Below are positions 1-7,710 of a DNA stretch of 64,000 nt, one piece after another. Source of the stretch: Chloracidobacterium sp. (GTDB lineage: Bacteria; Acidobacteriota; Blastocatellia; Pyrinomonadales; Pyrinomonadaceae); assembly GCA_016715795.1 (NCBI GenBank), contig JADJXP010000002.1, positions 1,798,001 through 1,862,000 on the forward strand, given 5' to 3'. Position 1 is the first letter of the stretch. Each line of letters starts with the position of its first letter. A program made the translations under genes and the position numbers. The notes below the pieces were generated by a model. That model made no database searches, had not been told where the DNA came from, and saw nothing but the letters and a program-made list of their open reading frames with translations.

Positions 1-22
1 GCACCGCTCGCACAAGCGGTGC
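1..22. repeat. Perfect short hairpin at the window edge
   Basis: GCACCGCT (1-8) pairs exactly with AGCGGTGC (15-22) around a 6-nt loop. No T-run follows on the plus strand, so it is not a convincing terminator there. It may be the edge of a larger repeat cut by the window boundary. Confidence 0.5.
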
Positions 23-61
23 CTCCCGCCTCTAAAGGCTTGGTTACGGTTTCTTCCTTCT

Positions 62-298
62 TTAGATCGGGTCGCCCGTGATCTTTTTGACCACGCCGCC
101 GCTAAACTGCCGCGTCTCCCAGATCTCATCGATTGCGGTACCCTCCTCTATCAGCTTCATGCGGCCCCAGTACACAAACCGGTTGTCGGTGACATGGTTG
201 ACACCGCTGCCGTAGCAATCGACAAACGTCCCGCCCCGGCCGTCTCCTCGATGATTCCGCTGCAGCAAAGAGGGATGAATTGTCCTTTCCTGTGACAT
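62..298 (-). CDS. Small hypothetical protein, possibly frameshifted
   Basis: A 78-residue frame whose C-terminal half (from about TFVDCYGSG to the end) has protein-like composition. The N-terminal 20 residues look less natural. The overlapping frame starting at 338 reads more plausibly at its own N-terminus, so an intact protein may have been broken by a one-base shift near 235-260. No family is recognised and no ribosome-binding site is evident. It lies divergent to the malic enzyme gene. Real coding is uncertain. Confidence 0.35.
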   Translation of the reverse strand: MSQERTIHPSLLQRNHRGDGRGGTFVDCYGSGVNHVTDNRFVYWGRMKLIEEGTAIDEIWETRQFSGGVVKKITGDPI

Positions 299-400
299 CG
301 ATAAATCCGTCTTTTTCTGCGATAGATATCGTAGTCACGGCCGCATGCTTCGCATTCGTTTGCCCCGAACATCCTTTTTCGTCATACTTTCCTTTGCTTT

Positions 401-1855
401 ATGCCCAATACTCCAACACCGAACGCGAGCTATAGCCTCACATTACGCGTTCGCATCGAAAACCAGCCCGGCAAGCTCGGCGAGATCACGACTGCCATCG
501 GAAACGCAGGAGGCGACATCGAGGGCATCGATATTGTCAGCGTCGGCAAGGATTTTCTGATCCGCGATATCACCGTGAACGCGGCCAGCGAAACCCATGA
601 CAAAGAGATAGTTTCGGCGATCGAGGATATCGACGGCGTTGAGGTTGTCAACGTCTCGGACCGCACATTTCTCATGCACCTCGGCGGTAAGATCGAGATC
701 GTCTCAAAGATGCCGCTAAAGACACGCAGCGACCTGTCAATGGCATATACGCCGGGCGTCGCAAGAATATGCGAGGCGATACACAAGGACCGCGAAAAGC
801 GCTTTAATCTTACGATCAAGAAGAACACGGTCGCGGTCGTCTCGGACGGAACGGCTGTGCTCGGGCTTGGCGATATCGGCCCGGCCGCGGCCATGCCTGT
901 AATGGAGGGTAAGTGCCAGCTCTTCAAGGAATTCGGCGGCGTCGATGCGTTCCCGATCTGTCTCAATACAAAAGATCCGCACGAGATCGTTCAGACGATC
1001 CGCAATATTTCCGTGGCCTTTGGCGGGATCAATCTCGAGGACATATCAGCACCGAGGTGCTTCGAGATCGAAGAGCGACTCAAGGAAGAACTCAATATTC
1101 CGGTCTTTCACGACGACCAGCACGGCACTGCCGTGGTCGTCCTTGCCGCATTGATCAACGCACTAAAGATCGTCGGCAAACGGATGGATGACGTAAAGGT
1201 CGTCGTCAACGGCATCGGTGCTGCGGGCGTCGCATGCTCAAAGATCGTCATGGCCGCCGGCGTCAAGAACATTATCGGCTGTGATACGACGGGAGCCATT
1301 TACGACGGCCGCAAAGAGAATATGAATTGGGTCAAAGATTGGTATGCCCGCAACACCAACCCTGACAAGGAGCAGGGCACTGTCCACGAGGTCATCAAAG
1401 GTGCTGATGTGTTCTTCGGCCTGTCGGCCCCCGGGCTGCTGACACCCGCCGACCTGGACACGATGGCAAAGGACCCGATCGTCTTTGCGATGGCCAATCC
1501 TGTGCCCGAGATCATGCCCGAGGATGCCGAAGGCCACGTCGCCGTAATGGCCACGGGCCGCAGCGATTATCCTAATCAGATCAATAATGTCTTGTGTTTC
1601 CCGGGCATCTTTCGCGGAGCACTGAATTGCCGGGCGGCACAGATCAACGGCCCGATGAAGCTCGCCGCGGCCAATGCGATCGCGGAAACGATCTCTGACG
1701 AGGAGCTTCATCCGGACTATATCATCCCGTCGGTCTTTGACCGCCGCGTGGCAGAGGCCGTGGCGAGCCGCGTAGAGGATGCCGCATACATATCCGGCGT
1801 CGCACGTCGTGACAGGACGAACGCGGATATATCGTTTGAGGCATCGATGGCCTGA
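401..1855 (+). CDS. NAD(P)-dependent malic enzyme with N-terminal ACT domain
   Basis: Oxidative decarboxylation of malate to pyruvate in the cytoplasm. Residues 10-85 form an ACT regulatory domain (NQPGKLGEI near residue 21), and the rest is the compact bacterial malic enzyme fold. Visible catalytic elements are the general-acid Tyr116 in MAYTPGVA, Lys171 in MEGK, metal ligands around Glu222 and HDDQHGT (237-243), and the dinucleotide loop GIGAAG (271-276). MANPVPEI follows later. The length of 484 residues fits the short family plus ACT, which suggests allosteric control by a small ligand, probably an amino acid (inference). The start follows no strong SD. The hemolysin-III gene begins 8 bases after the stop and is probably cotranscribed. 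Confidence 0.93.
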   Translation: MPNTPTPNASYSLTLRVRIENQPGKLGEITTAIGNAGGDIEGIDIVSVGKDFLIRDITVNAASETHDKEIVSAIEDIDGVEVVNVSDRTFLMHLGGKIEIVSKMPLKTRSDLSMAYTPGVARICEAIHKDREKRFNLTIKKNTVAVVSDGTAVLGLGDIGPAAAMPVMEGKCQLFKEFGGVDAFPICLNTKDPHEIVQTIRNISVAFGGINLEDISAPRCFEIEERLKEELNIPVFHDDQHGTAVVVLAALINALKIVGKRMDDVKVVVNGIGAAGVACSKIVMAAGVKNIIGCDTTGAIYDGRKENMNWVKDWYARNTNPDKEQGTVHEVIKGADVFFGLSAPGLLTPADLDTMAKDPIVFAMANPVPEIMPEDAEGHVAVMATGRSDYPNQINNVLCFPGIFRGALNCRAAQINGPMKLAAANAIAETISDEELHPDYIIPSVFDRRVAEAVASRVEDAAYISGVARRDRTNADISFEASMA

Positions 1856-1863
1856 CCAAAACT

Positions 1864-2511
1864 ATGTTGATGATCCGGCTGAGACAATTGAGTGTAGAGG
1901 AAGTAGCGAATACGCTGACCCATGGCGTCGGCCTTGTCCTGAGCGTCGCAGGATTCGTGTTCCTGACAGCGCTCGGGATCCTGCACGGTGACGCGTGGCA
2001 CATTGCGAGTAGTATTGTTTACGGTTTGTCGCTAGTGGTGCTCTATGCGGCTTCGACGGTCTATCATTGGACGATTAGCCCCGAACGCAAGAGCGTACTT
2101 CAGATCGTCGATCATTGCTGTATCTACCTGCTTATTGCCGGCAGCTATACACCATTCCTGCTCGTTGTGTTGAGGGAGAGCTTTGGCATGGCCCTTCTCG
2201 TTTTACTCTGGTGCCTCGCCTTGCTCGGAATAGCAATGAAAGTCATCTACCGACGCCGTACTGCCCGTGTTGCCGGTATGATCATGTATCTGAGCATGGG
2301 TTGGATCGGCATCGTTGCCATGCAGCCGTTATATCTCGCCCTCGGACTTGTGCCGCTGGTTCTTGTCGTCGCGGGCGGCATCAGCTATACGCTCGGCACG
2401 ATCTTTTTCGGCTGGCACAGTCTGAAACATCATCATGCGATATTCCACGTCTTTGTCCTGCTCGGGAGCATCGTCCATTTTATCGCCATCGCAGGTTACG
2501 TAATTGGCTGA
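1864..2511 (+). CDS. trhA: Hemolysin III / TrhA family membrane protein (PAQR-like)
   Basis: 215 residues with seven predicted membrane helices. It carries the family signatures EEVANTLTHG near the N-terminus, STVYHW before the third helix, DHCCIYLLIAGSYTPF, and a His-rich HSLKHHHAIFH segment before the last helix. These His and Asp residues form the putative metal site in the PAQR superfamily. The name hemolysin is historical; E. coli TrhA is linked to membrane energetics. The last 16 bases overlap the convergent ypdA gene tail to tail. Confidence 0.88.
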   Translation: MLMIRLRQLSVEEVANTLTHGVGLVLSVAGFVFLTALGILHGDAWHIASSIVYGLSLVVLYAASTVYHWTISPERKSVLQIVDHCCIYLLIAGSYTPFLLVVLRESFGMALLVLLWCLALLGIAMKVIYRRRTARVAGMIMYLSMGWIGIVAMQPLYLALGLVPLVLVVAGGISYTLGTIFFGWHSLKHHHAIFHVFVLLGSIVHFIAIAGYVIG

Positions 2512-3506
2512 CCGGCCACCGCCGTATTCCGGCATATTGCGGCAACAGCGCTCCTGCCTGCGTCGATCGCTCCCTTGATGTGACGCTGGTTCGTAAAATG
2601 ACCCGCAACGTATATTCCCGCCACGTTGGTCTCGAACGTCTCAGGATCATAGACCGGTACCTCGCCATACTTGCCGGTTTCGGTTTGAACGCCAAGGCCC
2701 TTGAGCATCGTCAGGTCGGCATCTGAACCGATCAGCACAAAAACGACGTCATTCTCCAACACCACGCGGTCGCCCTTTTCATTCTCAAGCTCGATCTCGC
2801 CCTCGCGTATCTCGATCACCTTGCCAAGAAAAAAGAGGTTGAGACAATGCTCCTTTAGCTCCTCTTCAAGCGGCTCTTTGACCCAATACTTGATACAACC
2901 CTGCTTCGGATCGGTGTTTTCCCAGTCGTCCCGAAAGATCGCCAAGATCGTGTCGGCTCCCTCCTGAGCCAGAAACAGCGCAGCCTCGCCCGCCGAATTA
3001 CCGCCGCCGACGATCAGGGCCTTCTTTTTCACCCACGGATAGGTTTCCCTAAAATGATCAAAAACGTGCGGTAAGTCCTCACCCGGAACATTCAACCGGC
3101 GAGGATGGTCCATCGCCCCGATCGCAAACAGAACGGAGGAAGCCTCATACGCGGTCTTGTCGGTCACAACGCTAAACATACTTTGCGAAAGCCCGCGCGT
3201 GAGCAATGGCGATACGCTCAACACCGTTTCTTCGGTCTGCACGTTCAGCTCGTTATCCAAAACAAACCGAACGTAGTACGAAAGCAGCTCCTCTCGCGTC
3301 GGCTTTTCCCGCGCCGGAACGAGCCCACCAGTCTCAAGCTCAAGTTCGTTCGTCGTCGAAAACACCGTCAGCCCGACCGGATAGTGATAGATCGTGTTCC
3401 CGATCAGGCCTTTTTCGATCACGACGTAGTCAAGGCCCGCCTTCTTAGCCTCAGACGCCGCTGCGATCCCCGCGGGCCCGGCACCAATGATGATCAGATC
3501 GTACAT
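2496..3506 (-). CDS. ypdA: YpdA-family FAD/NADPH oxidoreductase
   Basis: 336-residue thioredoxin-reductase-like flavoprotein. It has an N-terminal FAD loop GAGPAG (8-13), a second NADPH loop GGGNSAG (167-173), and the YpdA hallmark GNTIYHYPVGL near residues 36-46. As in the family there is no CxxC redox pair. In Firmicutes YpdA reduces bacillithiol disulfide. Whether this organism makes bacillithiol cannot be judged from the window, so the substrate is inference. The gene overlaps the convergent trhA gene by 16 bases. Confidence 0.85.
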   Translation of the reverse strand: MYDLIIIGAGPAGIAAASEAKKAGLDYVVIEKGLIGNTIYHYPVGLTVFSTTNELELETGGLVPAREKPTREELLSYYVRFVLDNELNVQTEETVLSVSPLLTRGLSQSMFSVVTDKTAYEASSVLFAIGAMDHPRRLNVPGEDLPHVFDHFRETYPWVKKKALIVGGGNSAGEAALFLAQEGADTILAIFRDDWENTDPKQGCIKYWVKEPLEEELKEHCLNLFFLGKVIEIREGEIELENEKGDRVVLENDVVFVLIGSDADLTMLKGLGVQTETGKYGEVPVYDPETFETNVAGIYVAGHFTNQRHIKGAIDAGRSAVAAICRNTAVAGQPIT

Positions 3507-3516
3507 TTAAGAATGT

Positions 3517-3548
3517 AGCTAATAGCGATTAGCTGTCAGCTATTAGCT
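3517..3548. repeat. Intergenic inverted repeat between ypdA and the 82-residue gene
   Basis: AGCTAATAG (3517-3525) is mirrored by CTATTAGCT (3540-3548) with a related internal copy. The right arm provides the stop region of the small minus-strand gene. It resembles the short repeats scattered elsewhere in this window. Confidence 0.5.
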
Positions 3549-3791
3549 AGTTTTATCGAGTTCTTTTAGCGAGTCAGTCAGCACCTCGATCTGTGCGTGC
3601 ATGCCTTCCATATTCCGCTTAGATTCAAGATACTTCTGCCACTCGCCGGTGTTGGTCAGAGCCTTCAGCGTGTCCTCATCCAATGCATGTGACATCACGA
3701 CAAGAAGATCGCCGAGCGCCTCGTGCCCTTCGAGCAGCGATTGAATTATCGTGTAGGCGAGCTTGTTCGCGTCAATGTCCGGTTCGGCCAT
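3543..3791 (-). CDS. Small conserved-looking hypothetical protein
   Basis: 82 residues, acidic and helical, with no membrane segment or metal motif. It contains a long amphipathic C-terminal stretch (about residues 50-80) that could be a coiled coil. It sits 6 bases downstream of the ygfZ-like gene on the same strand, so it is probably the second gene of that operon. No family is recognised and no function is proposed. Confidence 0.65.
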   Translation of the reverse strand: MAEPDIDANKLAYTIIQSLLEGHEALGDLLVVMSHALDEDTLKALTNTGEWQKYLESKRNMEGMHAQIEVLTDSLKELDKTS

Positions 3792-3797
3792 ATTCGT

Positions 3798-4697
3798 TTA
3801 TTTGACAAAAGGAAGATCGGCGACGACGGCGGCTGCCTCACCACCAAACAACTCGGTCCCGGCCGCCAATTGATCATATCTCGCGAATCCAAGGGCGATC
3901 ACGCTGTCGAGTTTCGGCGAGAACGTGACTGACGTGATCCGCCCCGCATTCTTACCGTCGACGGTCAGCAATTCAGTCCCGGGCTCGATATCACCCGATA
4001 GGTTCAGGCCGGTCAGGCGTTTGGCGACGTGCCCGCGAAAGTGGATCCGCGCAATTATCTCCTGCCCGATATAACATCCCTTGTTGTATGAGATGAGGTT
4101 GTCGATTCCGAGTTCCGGAACGATCGTCGTTTCGTCCATGTCCACGCCATATCTCGGAATGCCGTTCTCGATCCGCAAAGTCTCGTAGAGCTCATCACCG
4201 ATCTCGACAGCGCCGCTACTAATCAATCCATCACGAAAAATGTCGGCCGATCCGGTCTCGACAAAAACGCCGCGGCCAGTCTTTGCCTCGAACAGTATAA
4301 GATCCTCGACATTTGAAATTTCAAATTTCAGATCTGAAATAAACAGCTCAAAATACCGATACCGATCTGACAGGTCTTCAACAAAAAATTCGCCGGCGAA
4401 CGTAAACCGAAAAAGATTCTGGAATAGCTTCTCTCGCGTCGTATCTTCGGTCTCAAAGAGGAACCTTTCGCCCTGTCGCAGCACACGTACGACCGCCAGC
4501 AAGCGTCCTTGTGCATTCGGGAACGCCGCCAGCATCTGCTCGCCGTCAGCGAGTTTTTTGACATCATTCGTTATCAGGCCGTCGAGAAATTGAACAGCCT
4601 CATCACCCCAAACCGCGACCAGCCCACGTTCCTGCTCGTGCACCGCGACGCCGCCTGAGCGAATGACGTAATAAGCATTTTCGGCAGTATCGTTCAT
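3798..4697 (-). CDS. ygfZ: YgfZ/GcvT-like folate-binding protein
   Basis: 299 residues from the ATG at 4697. A longer frame opens at 4733 but would run into the divergent mrp start, so the shorter start is preferred. The family signature KGCYIGQE with its conserved Cys lies near residues 206-212, followed by RIHFRGHVAKRL. YgfZ proteins bind folate and support repair or assembly of some Fe-S enzymes. The divergent neighbours mrp and erpA are also Fe-S cluster factors, which fits that role. The shared start region with mrp is only about 27 bases. Confidence 0.88.
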   Translation of the reverse strand: MNDTAENAYYVIRSGGVAVHEQERGLVAVWGDEAVQFLDGLITNDVKKLADGEQMLAAFPNAQGRLLAVVRVLRQGERFLFETEDTTREKLFQNLFRFTFAGEFFVEDLSDRYRYFELFISDLKFEISNVEDLILFEAKTGRGVFVETGSADIFRDGLISSGAVEIGDELYETLRIENGIPRYGVDMDETTIVPELGIDNLISYNKGCYIGQEIIARIHFRGHVAKRLTGLNLSGDIEPGTELLTVDGKNAGRITSVTFSPKLDSVIALGFARYDQLAAGTELFGGEAAAVVADLPFVK

Positions 4698-4724
4698 ATT
4701 TGCTACAATCTTTACTTTAACGTA

Positions 4725-5807
4725 ATGATGCAATTATCCGAAGAAACAGTCCTAAATTCCCTCTCCCAGATCATCGATCCCGACCTGCGAAAGGACATCG
4801 TAAAGCTCGGCTTTGTCCGCGATCTTAAGATCGACGGCGGTGAAGTGTCTTTTCGTATCGTCCTGACAACGCCCGCGTGCCCCGTTAAGGAAGAGATGGA
4901 ATCGCAGGCACGCGAGCTCGTTTCGGCCATCGAAGGCGTCACCGGTGTCAACGTGACGATGGATGCCGAAGTGCCGCAGGGACGCGGCGTTGCCAATAAT
5001 GTGGCGATCCCCGGCGTTAAGAACATCATTGCCGTTTCATCCGGCAAAGGCGGCGTTGGCAAATCGACGGTCGCAGTAAATCTTGCGGTCGCGCTCGCAG
5101 CCAACGGTGCAAAGGTGGGACTGATGGATGCGGACGTGTATGGCCCAAACGTCCCGATGATGCTCGGCGCAGCCGGCGTCGAGCCGCAGGTATTCAACGG
5201 CCAGCTTGTGCCCGCCGAGGCACACGGCATCAAGATGATCTCGATGGCCCTGCTCGTGCCGCAGGATAAGCCGATGATCCTTCGCGGACCGATGCTGCAC
5301 GGCGTCGTCCGGCAGTTTTTGTCCGACGTAAATTGGGGCCAACTCGATTACCTGATCGTTGACATGCCGCCGGGTACGGGTGATGTGCAATTGTCACTCG
5401 CTCAGCTCGTGCCTGTTCAGGGAGCTGTGCTCGTGACGACGCCGCAGGAAGTTTCGCTATCGGACGTTCGCCGCGCCGTGAAGATGTTCGAGCAGGTCAA
5501 CGTCCCGGTGCTCGGCGTGATCGAGAATATGTCGTACTTTATCGCCCCGGACACCGGCAACAAATACGAGATATTCGGCAAAGGCGGCGGCCAGAAGCTC
5601 TCGGACGAATACGGCCTCCACTTTCTCGGTGAGGTCCCGCTAGGTATGGAAGTCCGCGAAGGCGGCGACAAAGGAACGCCGGTCGTCGCGGCATTTCCTG
5701 ATTCGCCGCAGGCCGCGGCTTTCCGTGGGGTCGCTGAGGAAGTTGCCCGTCAGGTGTCGATCGAAGCGATGAAACCAGAGCTTGTAATTCTGTCCAAATC
5801 TCAGTAA
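4725..5807 (+). CDS. mrp: Mrp/ApbC-type Fe-S cluster carrier ATPase
   Basis: 360 residues. An N-terminal MIP18/DUF59 domain covers about 5-85. The P-loop ATPase follows, with the deviant Walker A SGKGGVGKS (106-114) and VDMPPGTGD (212-220). In many bacterial Mrp proteins a CPxC pair follows NMSYFI; here the segment (268-278) reads NMSYFIAPDTG with no cysteines, so bridging cluster binding at that site is absent or different. Grouping with ygfZ and erpA supports an Fe-S assembly role. The start at 4725 is the first Met of the DUF59 domain. Confidence 0.92.
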   Translation: MMQLSEETVLNSLSQIIDPDLRKDIVKLGFVRDLKIDGGEVSFRIVLTTPACPVKEEMESQARELVSAIEGVTGVNVTMDAEVPQGRGVANNVAIPGVKNIIAVSSGKGGVGKSTVAVNLAVALAANGAKVGLMDADVYGPNVPMMLGAAGVEPQVFNGQLVPAEAHGIKMISMALLVPQDKPMILRGPMLHGVVRQFLSDVNWGQLDYLIVDMPPGTGDVQLSLAQLVPVQGAVLVTTPQEVSLSDVRRAVKMFEQVNVPVLGVIENMSYFIAPDTGNKYEIFGKGGGQKLSDEYGLHFLGEVPLGMEVREGGDKGTPVVAAFPDSPQAAAFRGVAEEVARQVSIEAMKPELVILSKSQ

Positions 5808-5865
5808 TATTTACAATTAAGTAAGGATTCGCTCAGGCGGATCCATTTTTTGAGAGGAATATACT

Positions 5866-6222
5866 ATGTCAGCAGTTGCAGCACCGAGCGTAGAATTGAA
5901 TGTCACCGAAGCAGCGTCGGTCGAGATCAAAAAGTTTATAGAGGCCGAGGACGACTTGCCGGAAACGGCGGGGCTTCGCGTGCGGGTCGTTCCGGGCGGC
6001 TGCTCGGGCTTTCAATATAGCCTCAACGTCGAGGAAGAGTCGCGACAGGGCGATTTTCTCGTCGAGCAGCACGGGATCAAATTCTTTGTCGATATGTTCT
6101 CGGCTCAGTACCTGAATGGCGTTCAGATAGACTACACCTCAAACGTGATGGGCTCGGGCTTCACGTTCGAAAACCCCAACGCAAGCGGCGGCTGCGGATG
6201 CGGTACGTCGTTCTCGGCGTAA
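5866..6222 (+). CDS. erpA: A-type Fe-S cluster carrier (ErpA/IscA family)
   Basis: 118 residues, the usual family size. It has the three conserved cysteines: one in VPGGCSGFQY near residue 46 and the C-terminal pair in GGCGCGTSF. These bind a [2Fe-2S] or [4Fe-4S] cluster between subunits for transfer to client proteins. A good ribosome site (GAGAGGA) precedes the ATG. It lies 58 bases after mrp on the same strand, and the pair probably acts together. Confidence 0.92.
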   Translation: MSAVAAPSVELNVTEAASVEIKKFIEAEDDLPETAGLRVRVVPGGCSGFQYSLNVEEESRQGDFLVEQHGIKFFVDMFSAQYLNGVQIDYTSNVMGSGFTFENPNASGGCGCGTSFSA

Positions 6223-6244
6223 AACGCCATTTCTTGTTGAATTG

Positions 6245-6358
6245 CCTCCAGCTTCACCTGGAGGTTAGCGATCCCAAAACACGCCGGCTTTAGCCGAATC
6301 CGCGAGATTCGGTTAATGCCGGTATCCTTTGAACTGCACAACCTCCACCTCAAGGTGG
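6245..6358. repeat. Three-hairpin palindromic element, REP-like
   Basis: Three consecutive hairpins: CCTCCAG/CTGGAGG (6245-6264), a nested stem GCCGAATC/GATTCGGT inside CCGGC/GCCGG (6284-6322), and CCACCT/AGGTGG (6345-6358). The order outer hairpin, bipartite GGCTTTAGCC-containing hairpin, outer hairpin matches the repeat unit next to the RAYT gene at 55.3-56.3 kb. It may be a dispersed relative of that element. Confidence 0.5.
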
Positions 6359-6449
6359 AAGTAAATCATTTTTTTCTTGGAAGCCTTCGCCCATTGCGTG
6401 TCTCTTGTCCTATCCAACAGGACAACTAATACGGAGAAGAGCGGGCGGC

Positions 6450-6609
6450 GGGGCCATACAGGCCCCTTCCTGCGTAGTGCCATAACCATTCCTGCTATGG
6501 TTGCATTCGTATTGCTTATAGGTCATACTAACGGACAGTTAGTAACAAGGTCCAAATAAGGGTGACAATTTGAGTTTGCTTTTGGATCACGATCCCTGAT
6601 TTCTCAGGA
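6450..6609. other. Hairpin-rich leader region upstream of the NlpC/P60 gene
   Basis: The ~480-base gap between erpA and the peptidase has no convincing gene. It contains a series of perfect small hairpins: GGGGCC/GGCCCC (6450-6466), AACCAT/ATGGTT (6484-6502), ACTAAC/GTTAGT (6527-6543), and a dyad GGATC..GATCC beside TCCCTGA/TCAGGA (6584-6609). The arrangement suggests a structured 5' leader or small RNA. It matches no riboswitch consensus that I recognise. Confidence 0.35.
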
Positions 6610-6705
6610 ATCATTTGTGTGTTGAGGATTTCTTATAAGTAGGTGGCATTCCCGCCGCCGGTTCTCCTCAGCAGTTCCCACAAATAATCATTGGAGTTTC
6701 TTATT

Positions 6706-7398
6706 TTGATATTTTCTAAGAAGAGCTTATTTCTCTCGGCCTGCGCGCTGTGCGCATGCTGTGTTCTATCGGTATCGGTTTTTGCTCAAGGCCGCGATCG
6801 CGTTGTAAAGATGACATCGAGCCAGCCTATCAATCAGCCGACCGCTCAACCCGTAGAACGCGTTCGCCCGACGGTTTCGTCGCGACCGGTCCTCACGAAC
6901 GAGGTCCGCGTTGTCCGCTCGGCCGATCCAGCATGGGAGCCGGTGGTTGAAAAAACAGCATCAACAGCGGCAACAAGCGTTGCGGCGATGGTCGCCGCCG
7001 GCAAAACCATGTATGGCATGCAGACGAGCGTCCGGTTGGACAATGCTATCAAAGCCCGCTACGGCATACCGTATCTCTATGGAGCTACAGGACCAAACCG
7101 GTACGACTGTTCGGGATTTGTGTGGGCTGCATTCAAGGATGCAGGCATCGATTTTACACGAACTTCAGCACGCAGTATGTGGGCCCAGTCGGAGCCGGTT
7201 GACGGGGCTGAACGGTTCAAGTTTGGCACGCTCGTATTTCTCAACGGGCTCGGCCACATGGGCATCGTCGCCGACGAGAACGGCTTCTACCATGCCTCAT
7301 CGAGCAAGGGGATCACTTATTCGCCGTTCAAGGGTTACTGGTCGAGTCGTATCGTTGGTTTCCGCAAACTAAAGGCAGACGCTCAAACATCAAATTAG
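6706..7398 (+). CDS. Secreted NlpC/P60 cell-wall peptidase
   Basis: 230 residues from a TTG at 6706, chosen because GGAG (6693-6696) is well spaced. A TTG at 6691 is the alternative. A hydrophobic signal peptide ends at about SVFAQ. The C-terminal NlpC/P60 domain has the catalytic Cys135 in YDCSGF, His184 in GHMGIV and a third polar position near His196. It should hydrolyse peptide bonds in peptidoglycan stems in the periplasm. A strong intrinsic terminator follows. The long structured leader suggests regulation. Confidence 0.87.
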   Translation: MIFSKKSLFLSACALCACCVLSVSVFAQGRDRVVKMTSSQPINQPTAQPVERVRPTVSSRPVLTNEVRVVRSADPAWEPVVEKTASTAATSVAAMVAAGKTMYGMQTSVRLDNAIKARYGIPYLYGATGPNRYDCSGFVWAAFKDAGIDFTRTSARSMWAQSEPVDGAERFKFGTLVFLNGLGHMGIVADENGFYHASSSKGITYSPFKGYWSSRIVGFRKLKADAQTSN

Positions 7399-7414
7399 TT
7401 TTTTAGGCAATATG

Positions 7415-7451
7415 AAAGGCCCGCATGTCCACGTACAGCGGGCCTTTTTTT
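7415..7451 (+). terminator. Intrinsic terminator of the NlpC/P60 gene
   Basis: AGGCCCGC is mirrored by GCGGGCCT around a 13-base loop and followed by a run of seven T. It lies 17 bases after the stop. Confidence 0.88.
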
Positions 7452-7487
7452 GTGAGTTCAAGCTTTAGCTTGCCCCTGAACTCAGAA

Positions 7488-7697
7488 CTAAACGATAAAT
7501 CCCGGCCGATGATGCTCATCCTTGATCTCGTAAACAACGGCGACCTTGTCGATCGCGACATACGCGACCCTTTCGTCTTCGTCCCTCAGATACAACACGC
7601 CGTTCTTTACATCAATGACGTCACCCCTAAACGCCGCGTTCGTTCCGCAGGTCACATCGATCTTCTTTCCCATCAACTGTTTTAATAGCTCTTCCAT
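7488..7697 (-). CDS. Small conserved hypothetical protein, beta-rich
   Basis: 69 residues starting MEELLKQLMGKKIDV. A longer upstream extension of the frame overlaps the biotin carboxylase gene and is rejected. The alternating hydrophobic pattern (RGDVIDVKNGVLYLRDEDE) suggests a small Sm-like or SH3-like barrel, reminiscent of the MM0924-type fold, but that is a guess. It follows the biotin carboxylase by 13 bases on the same strand. Confidence 0.65.
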   Translation of the reverse strand: MEELLKQLMGKKIDVTCGTNAAFRGDVIDVKNGVLYLRDEDERVAYVAIDKVAVVYEIKDEHHRPGFIV

Positions 7698-7710
7698 GAT
7701 CAAAAACCAA

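Noticed and set aside
6377..6559. 60-codon plus-strand frame in the NlpC leader
   Set aside because: Spans several perfect hairpins, has a poor start context and an unnatural composition.
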